A stretch of DNA of 64,000 nucleotides from Hymenobacter gelipurpurascens (GTDB lineage: Bacteria > Bacteroidota > Bacteroidia > Cytophagales > Hymenobacteraceae), in the NCBI RefSeq assembly GCF_900187375.1, contig NZ_FYEW01000002.1, forward strand, positions 1,240,001 to 1,304,000. The letters are read 5' to 3'. The notes under the pieces are model-generated. The model was not told the origin of the DNA and did not search any database. It saw only the letters and a list, made by a program, of their open reading frames with translations. Numbering within the stretch: the stretch's first letter is position 1; every line of letters begins with the position of its first letter. The translations under genes and the position numbers were made by a program. Positions 33,347-42,735 of this stretch are shown piece by piece.

Positions 33347-35461
33347 TTACCACACGCGGGCCCGCACATTCTGGGCGCGCACCATTTTGGCATCTTCCTT
33401 ACACCCAAAAGCCTCGTAGAACTCGGGCATGTTCATCAGCGGGCCATTGGTCCGGAACTGCGCCGGGGAGTGCGGATCGGTCATGACCTGCTGGCGCAAA
33501 TACTCGGGGCGGGCATTGGTCCGCCAGATTTGGGCCCAGGCCAGGAAGAAGCGCTGCTCCGGCGTGTAGCCATCGTACTTGGGGCGCGGGCCGTTGCCGT
33601 ATTTCTGCTGTAATTCCTTCTGCAGGGCGCTATAGGCCACACTCAGGCCACCAAAGTCGGCGAGGTTTTCGCCCATCGTCAGCTTGCCATTCACATACAC
33701 CGAGTCAACGGGCGAGAAGGCTGAGTACTGATTACCCACCAGCGTAGCGCGCTGCTCAAACTTGGCGGCGTCCTCTTTCGTCCACCAGTCGCGCAGGTTG
33801 CCCTCCGCGTCCGACTGCCGGCCCTGGTCATCAAAGCCGTGCGTGATTTCGTGACCAATTACTGCCCCCATGCCGCCGTAGTTAACCGCGTCGTCGGCGT
33901 TTGGGTCGAAGAACGGCGGCTGCATGATGCCGGCCGGGAACGTGATGTCGTTCATGGAGGAGTTGTACGAGGCATTCACCGTGGGCGGGGTGAAGCGCCA
34001 CTCGTTGCGGTCAATCGGCTTGCCGAACTTGCTCACGTTGTCGTTGTAGGCCCACTGGCGGGCGGCCAGCACGTTCTTCAGGTAGGAGTCGCGCGAGATG
34101 GTCAGGGCCGAATAGTCCTTCCACTTATCGGGGTAGCCGATTTTCACTTTAAAGGCTTCCAGCTTTTTCAGGGCTTCCTGCTTGGTGACGTCGCTCATCC
34201 AATCGAGCTGCTGAATGTGCTCGGCCATGCTGGCCTTGATGTTTGTGACCATCTGCATGGCCTTTTGTTTGGTTTCGGGCGTGAAGGTTTTATCCACGTA
34301 GAGTTGCCCAAAGGCCTGGCCCATGGCCGCATCGGTAGCGCCCAGCATGCGTTTCCAGCGGGGCTGCTGCTGCTTGGCGCCCGTAAGCACCTGCGTAAAG
34401 CGGAAGGCCTCGTCAGAGTACGCCTTGGGCAGGGCCGAGCTCACGGAGCTGACCAGCTGCCAGTCGAGGTAGGTCTTGATGTTAGCCAGCGGTTCCTGCT
34501 TCATCAGGGTATTTACCTCCTTGAAGAAGGCCGGCTGGCCTACAATTACTTCTTTGGCGGCGCCCAGCTTGTTTTGAGCCAGCATGGCAGGCAGGCCCAG
34601 GTTGGGGAACTGCTTGTTGGCCTCAGCTACCGTCATCTTGTTGTAGTTGGCGTAGGGGTCGCGCAGCTCCACGCGGCTCTTACTGGCCTGGGCTAGGCGC
34701 GTCTCGATGCTGAGAACCGCTGCCGCTTTCTTAGCAGCCGTCGCCTCCGCGTCGCCCATGAGCTTGAACGTGTTGGTCATGTAGGCCACATAGGCGTTGC
34801 GGATGCTCTTGGAGCGCGCATCATCCTTGAGGTAGTAGTCGCGGTCGGGCATGCCTAGGCCACCCTGGCCCAGATTCACGGCATACACAGTGCTCTGCTT
34901 GCGGTCGGGGCCCACACCGGCCCGGAAGAAGGCGCCCGTGCCCAGCGCCTGCTGGCGGGCTACCACTGCCTGCAGGCTCTTTAGGTCTTTGGCAGCCGCA
35001 ATGCGCGCCAGCTCCGGCTTCAGGGGCGTAATGCCGGCCTTCTCAATGGCCACGGAGTCCATGGCCGAGCCGTAGTAGTCGCCTACCTTCTGCATGTTGC
35101 TGCCCTTGGCGGCCGAGGTATTGGCGGCAGCTTCCTCCAGAATCTGGCGGCTCACGGCGTTGTTGCGGTCGGCGAGCTGCTGGAAGCTACCCCACCGCAC
35201 CTCACTGCCCGGAATAGGTGTGTTCTTCAGCCAGGTGCCGCTGGCAAAGTGGAAGAAGTCGTCGCAGGGCGCCACGGCCGGGTCGATGTTAGCCACATCC
35301 AGGCCCACACCTTTCACTACGGGTGCCTCAGCCGCCGGAGCAGCCATGGTGGTATCGGGGGCGGTAGTTGCTACGGGCTTTGAGGAGCTGCAGCTACTCA
35401 GAGACAGGCCTAGGCCGGCCATGGAAAAAGCCGCCAGCGTAAGAGTATTCCGGTTTTTCAT
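33347..35461 (-). CDS. M13 family zinc metallopeptidase lipoprotein, copy 1
   Basis: From ATG 35461, a 704-residue lipoprotein (lipobox LSSC at residues 21-24). This M13 (neprilysin/PepO) endopeptidase has the N-terminal domain with FFHFASGTWLKNTPIP, then NASYNSSMNDITFPAGI, the zinc motif VIGHEITHGFDDQGRQ (HEITH), the third ligand glutamate in ENLADFGGL and the C-terminal CKEDAKMVRAQNVRARVW that ends in the family's invariant tryptophan. Probably located at the periplasmic side of the cell envelope. It is one of three tandem copies; copy 2 is the nearest relative. A frame start upstream at 35557 lacks a signal sequence. Confidence 0.95.
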   Translation of the reverse strand: MKNRNTLTLAAFSMAGLGLSLSSCSSSKPVATTAPDTTMAAPAAEAPVVKGVGLDVANIDPAVAPCDDFFHFASGTWLKNTPIPGSEVRWGSFQQLADRNNAVSRQILEEAAANTSAAKGSNMQKVGDYYGSAMDSVAIEKAGITPLKPELARIAAAKDLKSLQAVVARQQALGTGAFFRAGVGPDRKQSTVYAVNLGQGGLGMPDRDYYLKDDARSKSIRNAYVAYMTNTFKLMGDAEATAAKKAAAVLSIETRLAQASKSRVELRDPYANYNKMTVAEANKQFPNLGLPAMLAQNKLGAAKEVIVGQPAFFKEVNTLMKQEPLANIKTYLDWQLVSSVSSALPKAYSDEAFRFTQVLTGAKQQQPRWKRMLGATDAAMGQAFGQLYVDKTFTPETKQKAMQMVTNIKASMAEHIQQLDWMSDVTKQEALKKLEAFKVKIGYPDKWKDYSALTISRDSYLKNVLAARQWAYNDNVSKFGKPIDRNEWRFTPPTVNASYNSSMNDITFPAGIMQPPFFDPNADDAVNYGGMGAVIGHEITHGFDDQGRQSDAEGNLRDWWTKEDAAKFEQRATLVGNQYSAFSPVDSVYVNGKLTMGENLADFGGLSVAYSALQKELQQKYGNGPRPKYDGYTPEQRFFLAWAQIWRTNARPEYLRQQVMTDPHSPAQFRTNGPLMNMPEFYEAFGCKEDAKMVRAQNVRARVW

Positions 35462-35520
35462 AGTGATGGAAAGGAGTGAGAGAATGAGGTATTTACAAGG
35501 ACTAGGCGGAACGTCCTTCA

Positions 35521-35647
35521 GAGCGCAGTCGAACCGAAGGTCGCCGTAGGCAAGCATCTCTATTGCTTCGTTGTAGAGACGCTAGGCCAGTTAGATAGCC
35601 AGCGGTAGAGATGCTTGCCTACGGCGACCTTCGGTTCGACTCCGCTC
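35521..35647. repeat. Inverted repeat, GTCATGCTGAGC family, between M13 copies 1 and 2
   Basis: Arms 35521-35562 and 35606-35647 match over 42 bp with one mismatch (core GAACCGAAGGTCGCCGTAGG). The loop contains GCTAGGCCAGTTAG. It lies upstream of copy 1 and downstream of the copy 2 terminator. Confidence 0.85.
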
Positions 35648-35711
35648 AGCATGACGAGCCGCTTTCTGATGTTCTCATTGAGCTGCGAAAACAGCTTCAA
35701 CTTTAAAAGAA

Positions 35712-35744
35712 GAAAAGCGGGCTACCTAAGGCAACCCGCTTTTC
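35712..35744 (-). terminator. Terminator of M13 copy 2
   Basis: GAAAAGCGGG / CCCGCTTTTC stem with a 13-nt loop, 25 bp after the copy 2 stop. Confidence 0.75.
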
Positions 35745-35768
35745 AATCTATTACTTACTTATACTAGC

Positions 35769-37898
35769 TTACCAAACCCGGGCCCGCACATCCTGGGCGC
35801 GCACCATCTTGGCATCTTCCTTACAGCCAAAGGCCTCATAGAACTCGGGCATGTTCATCAGCGGGCCGTTGGTGCGGTACTGAGCTGGGGAGTGCGGGTC
35901 GGTGAGCACCTGCTGGCGCAGGGCCTCGGGGCGCATGCTGGTGCGCCACACCTGAGCCCAAGCCAGGAAGAAGCGCTGCTCAGGCGTCAGGCCGTCGTAT
36001 TGCGGACGGGGGTCAGAGCCATACTGCTTCTTCAACTGCTTCTGTAGCGCGCTGTAGGCCAGTGCCGTACCACCGAAGTCGGCGAGGTTTTCGCCCATGG
36101 TCAGCTTACCATTCACGTACACCGAGTCGAGCGGCGAGAAAGCTGAATACTGCTTGCCCACTAGGTCGGTGCGCTTCGAGAATTCAGCCGCATCCTCCTT
36201 GGTCCACCAGTCGCGCAGGTTGCCCTCCGCGTCCGACTGCCGGCCTTGGTCATCAAAGCCGTGCGTGATTTCGTGGCCGATTACCGCGCCCATGCCGCCG
36301 TAGTTTACCGCGTCATCGGCTTTCGGGTCGAAGAACGGCGGCTGCATGATGCCGGCCGGGAATACAATCTCGTTCATCGACGAGTTGTAGTAGGCATTCA
36401 CCGTGGGCGGCGTCATGCCCCACTCCGTGCGGTCAATCGGCTTGCCATAATGGCCTACGTTGTCTTTGAACTCCCACTGGCGGGCAGCCAGCACGTTTTT
36501 CAGGTACGACTCGCGCGAGATGGTCAGGGCAGAGTAGTCCTTCCACTTGTCTGGGTAGCCGATTTTCACGGTGAAGCCGTTGAGCTTCTTCATGGCTTCG
36601 GTTTTGGTGGCGGGGCTCATCCATTCCAGGGCCTGAATGTGTTCCCCCATGGCTTCCTTGATGTTGGCCACCATTTCCAGGGCCTTCTTCTTGGTTTCGG
36701 GGGTGAAGGCTTTTTCCACGTAGATCTGACCGAAAGCCTCGCCCAGGGTACCGTCCGTGGCGCGCAACATGCGCTTCCAACGAGGCTGCTGCTGCTTGGC
36801 ACCGCTCATCACTTGGTTGAAACGGAACGACTCGTCCACGTATGCCTTTGGCAGCGCCGACGATACGGAGTTTACCAGGTGAGCACGCAGGTAGGTTTTC
36901 CAGTCGCCGACGGGCTCCTGCTTCAGGGCGGCGCTGGCTTCCTTCATGAACTCGGGCTGGCCTACAATCACCTCTTTGGCAGCGCCTAGGCCTACCTGGG
37001 GCAGCATGGCGGTCAGGCCCAGGTTCGGGAACTGGGCGTTGGCCTCAGCTACCGTCATTTTGTTGTAGTTGGCGTACCGGTCGCGCAGGGCTACACGATC
37101 TTTGCTGGCTTTGGCGAGCCTGGTTTCCAGGCGCAGCACGGTGGCGGCGTTCTTGGACGCGGTGGCCGAGTTGTCACCCAACATCTTGAACATGTTGGTG
37201 AGGTAGGTGGTGTACGCGGTCCGGATGGTTTTGGAGCGCGCATCATCCTTGAGGTAGTAGTCGCGGTCGGGCAGCGTGAGGCCGCCCTGGCCCATGTACA
37301 AGGCATACTCAGTGCTTTTCTTGGAATCCTGGCGCACACCCACGCCAAATACCGAGCGGGTCTGGAGCATCTGCTGGCGCACCAGCGCACTCTGCAGGCT
37401 CTTCAGGTCTTTGATGGCGGCAATGCGGGCCAGCTCGGGCTGCAGGTATTTCAGGCCGGCCTTCTCAATGGCCATTGTGTCCATGGCGGAGGCGTAGAAG
37501 TCGCCGACTTTCTGGGCGTTGGTGCCTTTCGTGGCGGTTTTGTTGGCAGCCGCCGTTTCCAGAATGTTGCGCAGCACCACGTTGTTCTGGTCAATCAGGG
37601 TGTTCCAGGAACCCCACGACGACTCAGCGGCCGGAATGGGCGTGTTCTTCACCCAGGTACCGCTGGCGTACTCGAAAAAGTTGTCGCAGGGCGAAACCGA
37701 CAGGTCGCGGGCCGACAGGTCCAGACCGATGCCCGGCATCACGGGGCCTTTCGGCGCTGCTTCAGCCGTAGTAGCGGCAGTAGCGGTGGTGGCAGTTGTA
37801 GTGGTGGCTGTAGCGGCCGGGGTGCTGGAGGCGCAGCCCGTGAGGGCTAGGCCAGCGGCAGTACCCAGCGTCAGCAATAGGTAGCTCTTTGCGAACAT
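35769..37898 (-). CDS. M13 family zinc metallopeptidase lipoprotein, copy 2
   Basis: A 709-residue lipoprotein (lipobox LTGC, Cys22) followed by an Ala/Thr-rich linker (about 25-48). It has the full M13 domain set: FFEYASGTWVKNTPIP, NAYYNSSMNEIVFPAGI, VIGHEITHGFDDQGRQ with HEITH, ENLADFGGT and the C-terminal VRARVW. By eye it is very close to copy 1 over the catalytic region and to copy 3 elsewhere. Each copy has its own terminator, so the three are probably separate transcription units. Likely substrates are small periplasmic or extracellular peptides. Confidence 0.95.
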   Translation of the reverse strand: MFAKSYLLLTLGTAAGLALTGCASSTPAATATTTTATTATAATTAEAAPKGPVMPGIGLDLSARDLSVSPCDNFFEYASGTWVKNTPIPAAESSWGSWNTLIDQNNVVLRNILETAAANKTATKGTNAQKVGDFYASAMDTMAIEKAGLKYLQPELARIAAIKDLKSLQSALVRQQMLQTRSVFGVGVRQDSKKSTEYALYMGQGGLTLPDRDYYLKDDARSKTIRTAYTTYLTNMFKMLGDNSATASKNAATVLRLETRLAKASKDRVALRDRYANYNKMTVAEANAQFPNLGLTAMLPQVGLGAAKEVIVGQPEFMKEASAALKQEPVGDWKTYLRAHLVNSVSSALPKAYVDESFRFNQVMSGAKQQQPRWKRMLRATDGTLGEAFGQIYVEKAFTPETKKKALEMVANIKEAMGEHIQALEWMSPATKTEAMKKLNGFTVKIGYPDKWKDYSALTISRESYLKNVLAARQWEFKDNVGHYGKPIDRTEWGMTPPTVNAYYNSSMNEIVFPAGIMQPPFFDPKADDAVNYGGMGAVIGHEITHGFDDQGRQSDAEGNLRDWWTKEDAAEFSKRTDLVGKQYSAFSPLDSVYVNGKLTMGENLADFGGTALAYSALQKQLKKQYGSDPRPQYDGLTPEQRFFLAWAQVWRTSMRPEALRQQVLTDPHSPAQYRTNGPLMNMPEFYEAFGCKEDAKMVRAQDVRARVW

Positions 37899-37973
37899 GT
37901 GGAAAGTAGAGGTATGGAAAAAGTGAAGTAATATACAAGAATATCACCTCGTAATTACAAAAAGAGAGGCCTT

Positions 37974-38012
37974 GAGACGGATAAATTGAAAGTCTGTCAA
38001 TTTATCCGTCTC
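37974..38012 (-). terminator. Terminator of M13 copy 3
   Basis: GAGACGGATAAATTGA pairs with TCAATTTATCCGTCTC, just at the 3' end of copy 3 (stop at 38019) and upstream of copy 2. Confidence 0.8.
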
Positions 38013-38018
38013 ATTAGG

Positions 38019-40121
38019 CTACCAAATAACAGCCCGCTCCGCATCGGGCCGTACCATCTTCTGGCCCTGCTGGCACCCGAAGGCCTGATAGAACTGCGGC
38101 ATGTTCATGAGCGGCCCGATGGTGCGGTACTGGCCCGGCGAGTGGGGGTCGGTGAGGATCTGTTGGCGCAGGGCTTCGGGGCGGATGTTGGTGCGCCGCA
38201 GCTGGGCCCAGCTCAGAAAGAAGCGCTGCTCTGGCGTAAAGCCGTCAATGATGGGGCGCGGACCGTTGCCGTACTGCTTCTGCAGCTGCTTCTCGAGGGC
38301 CGCGTGCACAATGGTCAGACCAGCGAAATCGGCGAGGTTTTCGCCCATCGTCAGCTTGCCGTTTACGTGCACAGAGTCCAGCGGCGAGAAGGCATCATAT
38401 TGGCGGCCTACTACGGCGGCGCGTTGCGTGAACTGCTCTCCGTCTTCCTTGGTCCACCAGTCGCGCAGGTTGCCTTCCGAGTCGTACTGCCGGCCCTGGT
38501 CGTCGAAGCCGTGGGTCATTTCGTGGCCCATCACGCCACCAATTGCGCCGTAGTTCACCGCATCATCGGCCTCGGGGTCGAAGAATGGGGGCTGCAGGTA
38601 CCCGGCCGGAAACACGATTTCGTTCATCGGCGGGTTGTAGTAGGCGTTAATAGTAGGCGGCGTCATGCCCCACTCGTTGCGGTCAATGGGCCCACCAAAC
38701 TTCTTCACGTTCTGCTGATAGTTCCACTGGCGGGCGGCCAGCACATTTTTCAGGTACGACTCGCGCGAGATATTCAGGGCCGAGTAGTCCTTCCACTTAT
38801 CGGGGTAGCCGATTTTCACGCGTAGGGCATTCAGCTTTTTCAGGGCTTCCTGCTTGGTGGCGTCGCTCATCCAGGTGTTGGTCTGAATGTGGTCGGCCAT
38901 GCTGGCTTTGATGTTGGCCACCATGTCCAGAGCCTTTTGCTTGGCCGCCGGCGAGAAAGCCTTATCGACATAGAGCTGGCCAAAGGCCTCGCCCAATGTG
39001 GCGTCCGTAGCCGACTGCATGCGCTTCCAGCGTACCGGCTGCTGCTTGGCGCCGCTCTGCACCTGCGCAAACCGGAAGGCCTCGTCGGAGTAGGCCTTGG
39101 GCAGGGCCGAAGGCACGGAGCTGACGAGCTGCCACGTCATGTAGGTTTTCACGTCGGCCAGGGGCTCCTGCTTGAGCATGGTGCTCACTTCCTTAAAGAA
39201 AGCGGGCTGCCCAATAATTACTTCCTTGGCAGTACCTAAGCCGTTTTGCGCCAGCATCCCCGGCAGATTGATGTTGGGGAACTGGGCATTGGCCTCGGCC
39301 ACCGTCATCTTGTTGTAGCTGGCGTAGGGGTCGCGCAGTGCCACCCGGTCTTTGCTGGCCTGGGCCAGGCGGGTTTCGAGGCGCACGACGGTGGCGGCTT
39401 TCTTGCCGGCCGTCGCCTCCGCGTCACCCATGAGCTTGAACGTGTTGGTCAGGTACGTTATGTAAGCGGTGCGCACGGCCTTGGAGCGGGCGTCGTCCTT
39501 GAGGTAGTAATCCCGGTCGGGCATGCCTAAGCCACCCTGGCTGAAGTTCACGGCGTACACCGTGCTCTGCTTGCGGTCAGGACCCACGCCGGCCCGGAAA
39601 AACGCGCCGGTACCCAAGGTCTGCTGGCGGGCCAGCTCGGTTTGCAGCGTTTTGAGGTCCTTGATGGCGGCAATGCGGGCCAGCTCGGGCTGCAGATATT
39701 TCAGCCCGGCCTTTTCCAGGCCTACGGAATCCATGCCGGAAGCGTAGAAGTCGCCGACTTTCTGGGCGTTTGAGCCTTTGGCCGCCGTAGTGTTAGCCGC
39801 AGCTTCTTCCAGAATCCGTTTCAGCGTAGCCTGGGTCCGGTCGCCGAGCAGGTTGCGCGGGCCCCAGCTGGAGGCGTAGCCCGGCACTGGGTTGTTCTTC
39901 AGCCAGTTGCCACCCGAAAACTGAAAGAAATCGTCGCAGGGCGACACAGAGCGGTCGATATCGGCCAGCGCGATACTGCGACCGGGTACAGAGGCTACTG
40001 CTGTCACGGGAGCAGCCACAGTAGGAGTAGTTGTAGCCGAAGGCTGACTAGTGGCGCAACCTGCCAGTGCTAACGCAAATACGGCCGCCGTTGCCCGGCG
40101 TGGTGTAGTGGTTGGGTTCAT
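38019..40121 (-). CDS. M13 family zinc metallopeptidase lipoprotein, copy 3
   Basis: From ATG 40121, a 700-residue lipoprotein with lipobox LAGC. The catalytic region reads VMGHEMTHGFDDQGRQ, so the zinc motif is HEMTH rather than HEITH. NAYYNPPMNEIVFPAGY replaces the NSSMNEI of the others, and the C-terminus is GQKMVRPDAERAVIW. These differences mark it as the most divergent of the three and suggest a different specificity. It is the first of the array in the direction of transcription. The longer frame starting at 40253 lacks a signal peptide. Confidence 0.95.
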   Translation of the reverse strand: MNPTTTPRRATAAVFALALAGCATSQPSATTTPTVAAPVTAVASVPGRSIALADIDRSVSPCDDFFQFSGGNWLKNNPVPGYASSWGPRNLLGDRTQATLKRILEEAAANTTAAKGSNAQKVGDFYASGMDSVGLEKAGLKYLQPELARIAAIKDLKTLQTELARQQTLGTGAFFRAGVGPDRKQSTVYAVNFSQGGLGMPDRDYYLKDDARSKAVRTAYITYLTNTFKLMGDAEATAGKKAATVVRLETRLAQASKDRVALRDPYASYNKMTVAEANAQFPNINLPGMLAQNGLGTAKEVIIGQPAFFKEVSTMLKQEPLADVKTYMTWQLVSSVPSALPKAYSDEAFRFAQVQSGAKQQPVRWKRMQSATDATLGEAFGQLYVDKAFSPAAKQKALDMVANIKASMADHIQTNTWMSDATKQEALKKLNALRVKIGYPDKWKDYSALNISRESYLKNVLAARQWNYQQNVKKFGGPIDRNEWGMTPPTINAYYNPPMNEIVFPAGYLQPPFFDPEADDAVNYGAIGGVMGHEMTHGFDDQGRQYDSEGNLRDWWTKEDGEQFTQRAAVVGRQYDAFSPLDSVHVNGKLTMGENLADFAGLTIVHAALEKQLQKQYGNGPRPIIDGFTPEQRFFLSWAQLRRTNIRPEALRQQILTDPHSPGQYRTIGPLMNMPQFYQAFGCQQGQKMVRPDAERAVIW

Positions 40122-40212
40122 GTAATCGGGAAGAAGCGGAAGAAGTAAAGTGAAGGTCGCGCGCGCGGGCGCAAGGGTTGCGCGAGGGCAGGCCAAGGAC
40201 TGGCCTAGGCAC

Positions 40213-40244
40213 AAAAAAAGCTGCTTCCCAAATGGAAAGCAGCT
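40213..40244 (-). terminator. Terminator of the old yellow enzyme gene
   Basis: On the minus strand AGCTGCTTTCC / GGAAGCAGCT is followed by seven T residues. It lies downstream of the gene ending at 40413, beyond the hairpin repeat. Confidence 0.8.
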
Positions 40245-40285
40245 CCGAACCATAGAAAGACTACCCTAGAATAACTAAACAAATT

Positions 40286-40377
40286 GTCATGCTGGGCTTG
40301 TCGAAGCATCTCGCGTGCTGACGTTGAGTTACTATTCAACAGCAGCACGCGAGATGCTTCGACAAGCTCAGCATGAC
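40286..40377. repeat. Inverted repeat, GTCATGCTGAGC family, upstream of M13 copy 3
   Basis: Arms 40286-40320 and 40343-40377 pair over 35 bp with one mismatch (GTCATGCTGRGCTTGTCGAA core). The 22-nt loop has an inner GTTGA/TCAAC stem and, unlike the other copies, no TAGGCC motif. Confidence 0.85.
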
Positions 40378-40412
40378 GACCTTCTGTACTTGCTAAGGGT
40401 CCCGCTAGGCCA

Positions 40413-41486
40413 CTACCGGCGGCGCGGTTTGGCACGCTCGTATTGCGGCGGCCACGCTACATCAACTCCCAACTCAAAGGCGGCGTGCAACGGAAAATAT
40501 GGGTCGCGGAGCGATTCGCGAGCGAGTAGCACCACATCTGCCTGGCCGGAGGCGATGATGTCTTCGGCTTGCCGGGCATCGGTGATGAGGCCTACGGCGC
40601 CGGTCGGGATGCTGGCTTCGCGCTTCACCTGCTCGGCAAACTGCACTTGGTAGCCGGGGCCGACCGGGATTTGGGCGGCGGGCACGTTACCGCCGGTAGA
40701 GCAGTCGATGAGGTCCACGCCGCGGTCTTTCAGGAGCTTCGCCAGCTGCACCGATTCTGCGGGAGTCCAGCCACCTTCAGTCCAGTCGGTGGCGGAGATG
40801 CGCACGATGAGCGGCAGCTCCGTAGGCCACTCGGCGCGGGTAACTTCGGTTACTTCCAGCAGCAGCCGCACCCGGTTCTCGAAAGAACCGCCGTACTGGT
40901 CGGTGCGTCGGTTGCTCAGGGGCGAGAAGAACTCGTGCAGCAGGTAGCCGTGGGCGCCGTGCAGCTCAATCACCTGGAAACCAGCCTCCAGAGAGAGGCG
41001 CGTGGCCACCCGAAAATCTTCGATTATCTGCTGAATCTCGGCCAGCGTCAGTTCGTGAGGGGCAGGCTCATTTTCGGTGAAGGGCACGGCACTGGGGCTT
41101 ACGGTGGTCCAGCCGCCTTCTGAAGCGGGCACTACGGCGCCACCTTTCCAAGGGCTGGAGTGGCTGGCCTTGCGGCCGGCGTGGGCCAGCTGAATGCCAG
41201 CTACGGCGCCGTGGGCTTTCAGGAAATCAGTAATGCGACGTAGGCCAGGTACGTGCTCGTCTTTCCAGATGCCCAGGTCGTCGGGGGTGATGCGGCCCTC
41301 CGCCGATACGGCCGTGGCTTCCAGGAGGATAAGCGCCGCGCCGCCCACGGCCCGGGAGCCCAGGTGCACCAGGTGCCAGTCGTTGGTAAACCCGTCCTCG
41401 GCGCTGTACTGGCACATGGGCGAAATGACGATGCGGTTCTTAAGCGTGATGCCGCGCAAGGTGAGCGGCGTGAAAAGCTGAGCCAT
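40413..41486 (-). CDS. Old yellow enzyme, YqjM-type NADH:flavin oxidoreductase
   Basis: From ATG 41486, a 357-residue FMN enzyme that reduces activated C=C bonds. MAQLFTPLTLRGITLKNRIV starts the TIM barrel. Cys25 in SPMCQYS is the redox-tuning cysteine of the YqjM group. QLAHAGRKAS and ELHGAHGYLLHEFFSPLSNR carry the substrate and FMN-contacting histidines, and the family pattern DQYGGSFENR follows. Length matches the classical YqjM form. The frame can extend to 41657, but the family start is at 41486. It is divergent from the pirin gene. Confidence 0.93.
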   Translation of the reverse strand: MAQLFTPLTLRGITLKNRIVISPMCQYSAEDGFTNDWHLVHLGSRAVGGAALILLEATAVSAEGRITPDDLGIWKDEHVPGLRRITDFLKAHGAVAGIQLAHAGRKASHSSPWKGGAVVPASEGGWTTVSPSAVPFTENEPAPHELTLAEIQQIIEDFRVATRLSLEAGFQVIELHGAHGYLLHEFFSPLSNRRTDQYGGSFENRVRLLLEVTEVTRAEWPTELPLIVRISATDWTEGGWTPAESVQLAKLLKDRGVDLIDCSTGGNVPAAQIPVGPGYQVQFAEQVKREASIPTGAVGLITDARQAEDIIASGQADVVLLARESLRDPYFPLHAAFELGVDVAWPPQYERAKPRRR

Positions 41487-41614
41487 GTATAAAAGAGGCA
41501 AAAGTGAATCAGAAGCAAAGACCTCTAAACTGCCGGGCAGTGAACAGGGTTTTAGCCGAGCCCCTGAAAAACCATTCCGGGGTACTGGTGGTATGCTAAT
41601 GCTAGTTTCAGAAT

Positions 41615-41671
41615 AGCTACTAGCTCCCCTCCTCAGATGATGTTGCGCATCAAGCAAGGAGGGGTACTAAC
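41615..41671. repeat. CCTCCTCAGATGAGG family element, partial copy 3
   Basis: A single arm: TAGCTCCCCTCCTCAGATGA, then TGTTGCGCATCAAGC, then AAGGAGGGG. The inner segment matches the insertion in the right arm of the copy at 18499, including the small GATG...CATC palindrome. Confidence 0.65.
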
Positions 41672-41702
41672 TTTCTAATCCCCCTCCCTCATAGCCTCAT
41701 TC

Positions 41703-42557
41703 ATGCGCACCATCAAACACCTGCACCGCGCCGTCAGTGCTCCTATTGCTGACCTCGTTACATACCGAGCCTTGCCCACGCAATCGGTGGAGCACCTCGA
41801 TCCGTTTCTGTTCCTGAACCACCACGGCCCGCAGGTGTACCCGGCCAACAACCGCGGCTTGCCGTTCGGCCCCCACCCCCACCGCGGCTTTGAGACGGTG
41901 ACGTTTATCCTGGAGGGCGACATCATGCACCAGGATACCGGCGGCCACCAGAGCATTATCGGGCCGGGCGGTATTCAGTGGATGACGGCGGGCCGCGGCC
42001 TGATTCATGCCGAAATATCCTCTCCGGAATTTAAAAAGACAGGTGGCCCCCTGGAGATTCTGCAGCTCTGGGTAAACCTGCCCGCCAAAGATAAAATGGT
42101 GGAACCGCGCTACATAGGCCTACAGGAGCCCGAAATTCCGAGCGTGGTGCTGCAGGAAGGCCGGGTAGCCATCAAAGCCATATCCGGCAACTGGGCTGGG
42201 GCGGCCGGGGCCGTGCAGCCCCTGGCCGATATCCAGCTGGCCACCATCAACTTCCTGGAAGGCGGCACGCTGGAGCTCAACATCACGGCGGAGCGAACCA
42301 TCTTTTTTTACGTGGTGCGGGGCCGCCTGCGCGTGAATGGCCAGGAGGTAGAAGCCCGCCAGCTCGTAGAGTTTAACTACGATGGCGACTATCTGCACGT
42401 GGAAGGGCTCAGCGACGCGGTGCTGCTACTAGGCCACGCCAAGCCTTTCCAAGAGCCCATAGTGGCCTACGGCCCCTTCGTGATGAACACGGAAAAGGAA
42501 ATTCAGGAGGCCTACCAGGATTATCAGGCCGGCAAGTTTGGCCGCTGGGAAGAATAA
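41703..42557 (+). CDS. Pirin family protein
   Basis: A 284-residue bicupin of the pirin family. The N-terminal cupin has the metal-binding cluster HPHRGFETVTFILEG (His-x-His) and QWMTAGRGLIHAE with a further His and Glu. The C-terminal cupin is NFLEGGTLELNITAERT and FFYVVRGRLRVNG. Some pirins are quercetin dioxygenases or redox-responsive regulators. It diverges from the old yellow enzyme gene, which could reflect shared redox stress, but this is inference. The Rrf2 gene follows about 180 bp later. Confidence 0.93.
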   Translation: MRTIKHLHRAVSAPIADLVTYRALPTQSVEHLDPFLFLNHHGPQVYPANNRGLPFGPHPHRGFETVTFILEGDIMHQDTGGHQSIIGPGGIQWMTAGRGLIHAEISSPEFKKTGGPLEILQLWVNLPAKDKMVEPRYIGLQEPEIPSVVLQEGRVAIKAISGNWAGAAGAVQPLADIQLATINFLEGGTLELNITAERTIFFYVVRGRLRVNGQEVEARQLVEFNYDGDYLHVEGLSDAVLLLGHAKPFQEPIVAYGPFVMNTEKEIQEAYQDYQAGKFGRWEE

Positions 42558-42670
42558 TTTAGGCACCAGGTAAAGTAATTGCTGCGGTAAACCGTCTGTT
42601 GTTGTGTGCTTTCAAGGGGCACAAACCTTCCCAATGACAGACGGTTCTACTTCTTCAGTAGCTTATTACG

Positions 42671-42725
42671 AGAAAAGATTGTGCGCAATCTTTTCTTCTC
42701 GTACATTTGTAACCGATTCTGTTAC
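42671..42725 (+). promoter_or_regulatory. Palindromes upstream of the Rrf2-like gene
   Basis: A hairpin or operator AGAAAAGATTG-TGCG-CAATCTTTTCT occupies 42671-42696 (11-bp arms). Thirteen bases on, GTAAC-N7-GTTAC (42709-42725) ends 10 bp before the ATG at 42736. The second element recurs at 43208-43224 upstream of the next gene. Confidence 0.65.
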
Positions 42726-42735
42726 GTATCCTTTC

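Noticed and set aside
33839..39239. Several 100-285-residue plus-strand frames under the M13 genes
   Set aside because: Repeated shadows of the three paralogues: they resemble one another only because the real genes on the other strand do.
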